This document shows, piece by piece, positions 57,645-64,000 of a stretch of 64,000 nt of DNA. Position 1 is the first letter of the stretch; each line of letters starts with the position of its first letter. A program made the translations under genes and the position numbers. The stretch comes from Dryomyza anilis. Taxonomy: Eukaryota; Arthropoda; Insecta; Diptera; Dryomyzidae. The notes under the pieces were generated by a model. That model did not search any database. It was not told the DNA's origin and saw only the letters and a program-made list of their open reading frames with translations. Location: NCBI GenBank assembly GCA_951804985.1, contig OX638131.1, positions 58,930,351 to 58,994,350 on the forward strand. The letters run 5' to 3'.

Positions 57645-58319
57645 CGCGCGCGGACTTCCGTGCCACAGCACGACTGCGAAGAGAATCATGTCATCAGCGA
57701 TGTGTTCATGTCCGAGTGCGAAGACATGCAGACGTGTTACAGATAGCTCCGTATTTAAAATCGATAAAACTATCCAAAAAGTTATTAATAGTGCGCGATA
57801 GGTGGGTGGTTGAAGCGCGCGCCCGTTGTGATGATTCTGGCACCAACAATAACTGGTGTTTCTAAAGAATCAACGAAACATTTAAAGAGAGTTCATCGAA
57901 CACTCACCAAAAATTGTATCATCAAAATCACTCTCCAAGCAAAGTACTCATCAATACGGAATGTCAAAACAAAGCAAGTATTCCCGCGCAAACAAACGTT
58001 CAAAACAAATGTTCTCCAAACCAAAAGAGACATCATTATGAAAAAAGTGATTCCCAAACATTCAATGCATTGTATGTAGACAAATAAATTCGGAAATATT
58101 TTTAACAATACAAATCGTTTAAATCATTGAAAAGTAAGTTGTCTAACAACCAAAAAAATTTCAACGCATCGTATCGACAATTTTCGGTAAATTCTTAACG
58201 ATGACAGCTGACGATAAATATCATAGCGAACTGTGTTCGGAATTCCTCCTAACAATATTTGTCGTTAATTGTAGTTAGCGATTTTGATTTTTGTCGATAC
58301 GGAGTTAGGGAATTGCGCT
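57645..58319. other. Eroded gag-pol junction and LINE 5' region
   Basis: After the zinc knuckles the reading frames are open in short pieces (57584-57865, 57810-58079) with no protease motif. ATCGTATCGACAATTTTC (near 58166) and TTTTTGTCGATACGG (near 58290) form an inverted pair, and the LINE sequence begins about here. Confidence 0.4.
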
Positions 58320-59390
58320 ACAGACCTCCCAACGCTCCCACTCTCAGCTGAAATAGCGTAGACAACTCCATAATCTCCTTTATTGCTAACGATCTCACCG
58401 TCGACTGTCAGCAACAAACCAATCAGCAAACGAACTCATCTTCTGTATCTCGCTCTCTTCAACCAAGAGACAACAAACAGAACACTGCACAAAAAAATTA
58501 CGCAATAGAAAATCAAGCGACTCCATCGCAATCAAAAAAAAATCCTTAACAAAACAAATCATACAACAACAAAAAGACAAAGAACAAGCCCTGAAAATTT
58601 AAATACGAACAAACGCAAACAATCAAAACTATCTGACTACTGGTTATATTGCCCACCAGCCACTAACTCAAATATGTTTTCCGATATCGAGAGCAAGAAA
58701 AACCCACCAGATAAAGTTTCAAAGCCCCCACCAATCTATGTTTCAGCTGTAAATAATGTCAAACCGCCCCTAAAGTTACTTCATGTAATTGCGGAAAATG
58801 ACTACGAGATAAAATTTTTTAAAGATAATGAAGTAAAAATACAAGCGAAGTCAAGTGAAAATATTCCATAATCACAAAAGCGTTAGTTGAAAAAAATACA
58901 GAATTCCACACATACAAACCAAGACAAAGATTTTAATGTAGTTCTAAAATGGATGCACCACTCCGCACCTTGTGATGAAATTAAAGAAGATATACAAAGG
59001 TTAGGATTTGAGGTAACAAACGTCTCAAACATTAAACAAAGAATTACCGAAACCCCACTTTCAATGTTTTATGTAAACATCAAACAAAACAAAAACAATA
59101 CCGATATTTATAAAATTGAATTTCTTATGCAAACGAAAATCAAATTCGAACTACCAAAGCAAAAAATGGAAATAGCACAGTGCACAAATTTCCAGAGATA
59201 CGGTCACATGAGAAGATACTGCAATCACAGTTCCAGATGCGTAAAATGTACCGGAAATCATGCAACAATAGACTGTCAGCGAAAAGGTAAGTCACAACAT
59301 GTGAAATGCGTCTTATGCGGTGAAAACCATCCAGCAAAATACAAAGAATGTACTGTCTACAAGGAACTGCAACAAAAAAACAACGAAAAG
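58320..59390 (+). pseudogene. LINE ORF1 (jockey group) inserted between gag and integrase
   Basis: Rightward Gag-like ORF1 of a jockey LINE. The N-terminal basic region is out of frame (58380-58600). The frame 58620-58871 has KLSDYWLYCPPATNSNMFSD, PPPIYVSAVNNVKPPLKLL and KDNEVKIQAKSSENI. After a shift near 58870 (a third frame reads IITKALVEKNTEFHTY) the frame 58887-59390 gives FNVVLKWMHHSAPCDEIKED, LGFEVTNVSNIKQRITETPL, FYVNIKQNKNNTDIYKIEFL and knuckles CTNFQRYGHMRRYC, CVKCTGNHATIDC and CVLCGENHPAKYKEC: the PRE_C2HC domain plus three CCHC fingers. The sequence switches to integrase at about 59390 with no ORF2, so the copy is truncated. It is closer to classical jockey ORF1 than the one at 1115. 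Confidence 0.87.
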
Positions 59391-60570
59391 CTGCCAGATC
59401 TGCGCATCGACAATGGCATGGTGTTTAAACGCACTCGTTTTGGTCGAGGGCTCGAAGAGTTGGAGAAATTTCCATGGAGGATATGAGTTCTAGAAGCTAT
59501 AACTACAACGTTGATAGCGAATGCACATGAACGTGAAACAGCAGTTCATTACAAAAACAATACATCGAGTGAGGCAGTTTTATCACTGCCAGGTATGATG
59601 GTGCAGATAAAAAATTATATTCGCCATTGCATCGTGTGTAAGGAATCAAAGCCTTCTAATCAGGAGCTGAGACCATGGATTGGACAGCTATATATATCGA
59701 CTTCCTTGGAAAATATCCGCGTTCGAAAAGTGACAACGCCTACGGAGTACCCGAGACCATCCATTCAGAGAATGGAAAACAATATATGTCTACGCAATTT
59801 ACCCAGCAAGAACATAGTCTTTCATTTTATTAATCATTTTAGTGGTAGCAATGATCAACGTTTTGATCATTTTTTCGGTCACTTGTAGAACAGCGACGGA
59901 AAAAAAATGATCAAAATTTTTGTGTTCGTGTGATTTTACATCCCTGTCTTACGCACATTTACACAGCTTTTTCTGGCATGTATAAGTGAGTAGCAAACAT
60001 TTTGCATTTGTGTTCGAGTTTCGGTCAGCAGTGTCTTGCTGGGTATGAACATGAGAAATGCATACAAAATAACACATTTAAACGAACGCATGTACCAATC
60101 GGTTCTTGCGGCGATTAGGTCCTACTTGCAAGAAGGTGATTGCGAATGGGATCTTTACTTTTCAGAGATTGAATGCGCACTTCGCAGTTCAGTGCATTCA
60201 GCAATAGGTGTAACCCCTTTTTTTTCTCTATTTGGACACAACATGTTCAGTAGCGGCGCAGATTATAAGTTAGCATGTAAACTAAAATCACTAGGCGACC
60301 ATGATTCGCAATCATTTGATCAAAAATATTCACGAAGCCTTCGAAAAAAGTGTTGTAAGATACAACAAACGGGCGCGCGAGGTAAAATTCATGCCTGGGC
60401 AAGATGTTTTTAAGAGGAATTTATTCCTCAATAATTTTCAAAAAAATTTAAACTCAAAGTTATTCCGAAAATTTACGAAATTTCGCTTAGTTATAGCTGT
60501 AAATAACAATATGTACAAATTGAAATCAATCGGCGGTAAACTACTGGGGATTTTTCACGCAAAACAGTGA
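59390..60570 (+). pseudogene. Gypsy-like integrase remains
   Basis: The integrase joins retroelement DNA to the genome. LRIDNGMVFKRTRF, then VLEAITTTLIANAHERETAV (His of the zinc site) and CIVCKESKPSNQELRPW (Cys pair) form the N-terminal domain (59400-59680). Shifted by one frame, YIDFLGKYPRSKSDNAY carries the first catalytic Asp, and GVPETIHSENGKQ has Glu or Asn where the second Asp is expected; about 50 residues between them are deleted. An unrelated stretch (59800-60030) follows. The C-terminal part is at 60036-60570: NERMYQSVLAAIRSYL, SSVHSAIGVTPFF, then KYNKRAREVKFMPGQDVFKR-like residues and a basic tail. With the gag at 56158 it is probably one element, split by a LINE. Confidence 0.78.
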
Positions 60571-60655
60571 TAATTAGGAAATAACGACAATAATGTTCTT
60601 GGTTCAGCGAAGTCCTATTAGCGTCCGGAAGGTGGGACAACAGGCAACATCATAT

Positions 60656-61085
60656 ACACGCTGTAAAAAAAGGGCTGTCCCAAACATAATTTTGCAGGCA
60701 TTAACATATATGTTTGGAATTTTATGTAAACATAATATATAATTGACTGATAAATCATTTGTAAACAGGGTTGTATTGAGACTTGAACAGTGTTGTAATG
60801 AGCTCTGACTTAAATTATAAAATCCCGGAAACATTTTAATGTTGCCCCTTAAAATGGAGTATGTTCTAATGGAAACATAATAATTACTACATCCAAATAA
60901 AATAAATATTTGAACCGAAACATAAATATGTTCAAAATAAAACATGATTTTGAACGACCTGAATATAAATATGTTTCCAGTGGAACATATCAGTTGTTTC
61001 AGTTCAAAAAGTAGTATGTTTGCATAGAAACATATTTAAATATTTTTGGAAAGAAATCCTGAAAATAAAATAAAAATAAAATCTT
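60656..61085. repeat. Dispersed repeat family R3, copy 2 (empty-site copy)
   Basis: Matches 41218-41322 plus 42953-43250. At 60856-60880 (CTTAAAATGGAGTATGTTCT) it runs through the point where copy 1 carries the 1630-bp insertion. Confidence 0.75.
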
Positions 61086-61545
61086 TTTTTTTATTAATTT
61101 TTATTAAAAATCTTTAAACATGCACGCCGGTCGGACTTGGTTCTTCTGCGAAAAAATCTCAAGTCGTTGTACAATTTTGCCTTCAAAGGATTTAAAAAGA
61201 CGATGGCGATGTATACCAGGATGTACCATGTACCAGGATACTGTTTTAATTCTAGAATAAATAAAAATACATTTGATTCATTTTCTTTCAATTCAATAAA
61301 AATTACTCCGCGAATTCCAATGGAGTACCTTTTCCAAATATTCATCAACTATTTTCCTATTTATCCGATGTTTAATTGATGGTTGCTATACATAAACGTA
61401 AATTTGAAAGATGGTTGCTAGCAATATTTATCGTATTTGACAGATGTTTGAGAGATGGTTGTCTCAAGTACGATTTAAATAATTTGTAAATAACTTGATT
61501 TTTAGGGCTGTGATATTTCTGGCAATCATCTTAGTGCAGTGAAAC
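61086..61545 (+). mobile_element. TACACTAAGAAAAC-family fragment
   Basis: GTCGGACTTGGTTCTTCTGC, AATTACTCCGCGAATTCCAA, GATGGTTGCTAGC and GGGCTGTGATATTTCTGGCA match the right half of 53247-53934 and 53932-54797. Both ends are lost; a stub CATCTTAGTGCA remains. Confidence 0.7.
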
Positions 61546-61819
61546 ATATCAGTTGTTTCAGTTAAAAGAGTACCCAATATGCCACGGGGTTAGCGTTTGA
61601 AAAATGAAGCATAATTGCCTTCAAGGTCTAGTGTGTTTTTCAAATCAGTTTCAATTATAAAATAAGTACTATTTTTAGCGCTTACTCTGAATTTGAAAAT
61701 GATTTGATATTAGGAGCAAAAATGTAGTGACGCTAAAAACAGTATGTTTTTTATGATTGCAATAGAAACCCTGACAAAAAATATAACATAACAACACGCG
61801 TCCAAATCTAATAGCTTAC
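61546..61819. other. No gene seen
   Basis: Nothing recognised. Confidence 0.4.
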
Positions 61820-62094
61820 CGAAATCTGTGTTTGGACTTCTGTGGATATTTAAAACAATATACCGACCGCCCCCGCAAACCTTGAATAGGCTCCAGAATT
61901 ATATTCGAGAGCTTGAAACGTACAAGCTTAGAAAAACACGTCTACCACATTTTGGATGCTGGCATCGATTTTCTGAAGTTGCCTTGGCGCTCGTGCTTGA
62001 AGTGTACGATATTGGTTGGATGACATATAACGGGGTAATGAATTGAAAAATGCCCTTTTTGTTGTCCTATATGAGGATCCCCTTTTTTTACACT
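61820..62094 (+). repeat. Copy of the left part of the 49975 element
   Basis: CAATATACCGACCGCCCCCG, CGTCTACCACATTTTGGATG and TACGATATTGGTTGGATGAC match 50000-50170. The 72-codon frame 61828-62046 lies in it but is broken in the other copy. Confidence 0.7.
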
Positions 62095-62290
62095 CAGAAG
62101 AAAATGTACCATAAAGTACTTTATTGTACGACCATTGATCTTATGGTTCATGTATTAATAGTTTTTTCTTTTTAAATCAAAACTTTTCTAAATAATTTAA
62201 TAGTATTTGAAAAATTCAGTACCATAAATTAAAATATTTCAATATTATTATTTTAAATAGAATAAATACTGTTGTTTTAATAGTTTCCTC
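62095..62290 (-). mobile_element. CTACACYCAG-type repeat fragment
   Basis: The reverse complement of 51050-51246: ACACTCAGAAGAAAATGTAC, GACCATTGATCTTATGG and AATACTGTTGTTTTAATAG. It is cut at TTTCCTC by the following LTR-like sequence. Confidence 0.65.
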
Positions 62291-62833
62291 TGTTGTATCT
62301 AAATGTCGTTTGCCTTGGCGTGTAGCCAAATGTCGCAACGTTCCTTTTATACTCACCCATGATGTCCTACCCAAATGTCCAACGTTGTTGTTCTGTTTCT
62401 ATTAATCAAAATAATTTAAACAAGTCTTTTCTTCTAAGACATACTTTTATTTAAATTAAAGTTCTATTTTAATATTAACATTATTAAGTAACACGTCTTC
62501 AACGTTCAACTTTTAACTCTAACTCACAACTAACAACTCATTTTACAACTGACTTAAAATCTAACTTAAACTATTATATAAAGGAATGTTCCAAATCAAC
62601 ATGTTCCGGCAGAGTGCAAATTCCACTCAACGAATTTACTTCCGTAAAGTCGCCGCCGGCCATTCACGCTGCAGCTGGTTTGACCCAGCTTCGCCAATAC
62701 TGTTGGCAAACAGTGCCCTACATTGCACCTTACTGCAACTTTACGATAACTGCATGAGTTAGTCATCGCGGAAGTAGGTCATGATACGTTTATAATATTA
62801 ACTTACGAAAACACACTATTTTGACTTACAACA
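62291..62833. mobile_element. Probable LTR of a retrotransposon
   Basis: 543 bp beginning TGTTGTATC and ending TTACAACA, a TG...CA pair with 7-bp inverted ends. It interrupts a known repeat at its left edge, where the repeat's expected continuation is missing. TATATAAAG at about 62575 could be a TATA box for rightward transcription, while the adjoining TACCTCCACCCT (62834-62845) is AGGGTGGAGGTA on the other strand, like a polypurine tract of a leftward element. The two clues conflict, so orientation is open. The partner LTR and target duplication would lie beyond the window. Confidence 0.45.
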
Positions 62834-64000
62834 TACCTCCACCCTTATTTTAAGAAAAAATTATTATTAAAATGAATAATAGTTTTTTCTTTTATATCAT
62901 TAATATCATCATATAGAGCATTACATGCTATATAAAAAAAAAATATAAATAAACTTAATAATAGTTTTTACTTGTTCATCAATATTATTTAAATGGGCAT
63001 CGACATACTCTATTATTTGAAAATATAATGTATGTGAAAGTTAATAACCTAATTACTAAACAACAGCTACAATGCACAGAACGTTGCAGTTGACAAAACA
63101 GTAATTGATCAGGTTACCGCTTTGCACTTGCTGCGTTTTGTGTTATTCCGTTGCCATTTTTAATTATACATATCAGACATTATGCTTAATTTTTTGCAAC
63201 GATTTGTTTACTTTATATTTTGCGATATTTTAATTTAAATATTTAAATTTATTTTTGTTGACTATTGTTTTGCTTAGTAATTTATTATTTTACTTTACTT
63301 TAAATAATATTTCTTTGACTTTTCTTTTTTTTATTCTAATTTATATTGTTGAAATTTTGTAATGTTTGTTAACATTTTTTACTTTTACTATATTCTACTT
63401 CAATTTTCCTTATTTTACTTTAATTTTCGTCCAGTTTACTTTCACTTACATTTTCTTTTAATTTTCGTCTAGTTTACTTTTATTAACTCTAATTTATTGT
63501 TACTTCAATTTTCCTTCGTTTTTTTATTTTTTATTTTAATTTTACTATATTTCAACTTCAATCTACATTAACTTTAATTTTTACATACGCAAATACAAAA
63601 TAATTGCTAAATTTTGAAAATAAATATTATCAATTTCTTGAAAGCAACAAATGACAATATTATTTTTAGTTTGAAAATAATATCATTAATTTTTGTTATT
63701 GAGTGTAGAATATATTTGATGTATAAAATTATTATTTATATTTTGAAATTTATTTTCAAAAATATTTGTTATTGTCGCGCTATAGTTCGGCGCTTCCGCT
63801 ATCGAACGTATACACTTTTATATGTTTTTTATGTGATATACTACATCGGCGAGCAGCGACGGATGGCCGGACGCGAATGGAGAATGTTCCGTCCTACGAA
63901 TCGTCGGCCACCAGACGCAGTATTATCGAAGTACTGTCGGGAATGCTACTATTACGCGTCTAGATTCACAATGGACTAGCTGGCGTATGTGGCGCATGCC
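62834..64000. other. No gene identified; possibly internal retroelement sequence
   Basis: Highly AT-rich with pyrimidine-rich repeats of ACTTTAATTTTCGTC(C/T)AGTTTACTTT (63420-63500). From 63766 base composition becomes more balanced and a frame of 121 codons is open (63614-63979), ending in an Arg-rich segment. No domain is recognisable. Confidence 0.4.

Noticed and set aside
61828..62046. 72-codon frame (YRPPPQTLNRLQNYIREL...) as a gene
   Set aside because: It lies in a dispersed repeat; the copy at 50000-50170 has a stop and shifts. Kept only as a possible relic.

Overview
The window looks like a repeat-choked, strongly AT-rich stretch of nuclear DNA from a higher fly (Diptera, Brachycera). 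The best pointers are several DINE-1/INE-1-like elements with their GACGGACA-type microsatellite and a CTGATCAAGAATATA core, jockey-group LINE ORFs, a PIF/Harbinger element with small introns, and the remains of a three-exon apolipoprotein-O family gene with short GT-AG introns. The exact genus cannot be read from the sequence. No intact host gene was found. Almost every recognisable coding stretch belongs to a transposable element, and most are broken.

Layout. 1-2480: leftward jockey-type LINE remnant (ORF1 and the start of ORF2). 2555-4231: non-autonomous hAT-like element (copy A) with a perfect 8-bp target duplication. 4618-6885: 5'-truncated leftward LINE with an open reverse transcriptase frame and a poly(A) tail. 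7488-8193: DINE-1-like element. 9220-9827: small TIR element. 12290-13215: 92-bp satellite. 14240-15075: palindromic hAT-type foldback inserted in a tandem array. 15500-23220: one Ty3/gypsy-like pol pseudogene split by about 5.2 kb of nested insertions. 23224-24289: TIR element. 25668-27991: foldback element built from 173-bp subrepeats (10 one way, 2 the other). 32548-35976: two-gene PIF/Harbinger element, rightward transposase interrupted by a palindromic Tc1-type MITE and leftward Myb/SANT-like gene. 36616-36687 and 43825-44011: tRNA-derived SINEs. 40249-40738: ApoO/Mic26-27-like gene remnant. 41218-54797: nested small TIR families (termini ACACTCAAAA, TACACTAAGAAAAC, CTACACYCAG). 56158-60570: a second gypsy-like element (gag, integrase) with a jockey LINE ORF1 embedded in it. 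62291-62833: probable LTR.

How the parts relate. The clearest history is at 16173-21390. A gypsy-like pol gene carries DINE-1 and hAT fragments; a foldback element lies among them; a second DINE-1 lies inside the foldback; and hAT copy B lies inside that DINE-1. The innermost insertion has an exact 8-bp duplication, and each interrupted element resumes on the far side. Another well-dated case is the 1630-bp TIR element at 41323-42952, whose unoccupied paralogous site is present near 60863.

Limits. Element boundaries without a target duplication are approximate, superfamily assignments rest on termini and motifs read by eye, and no database search was possible.
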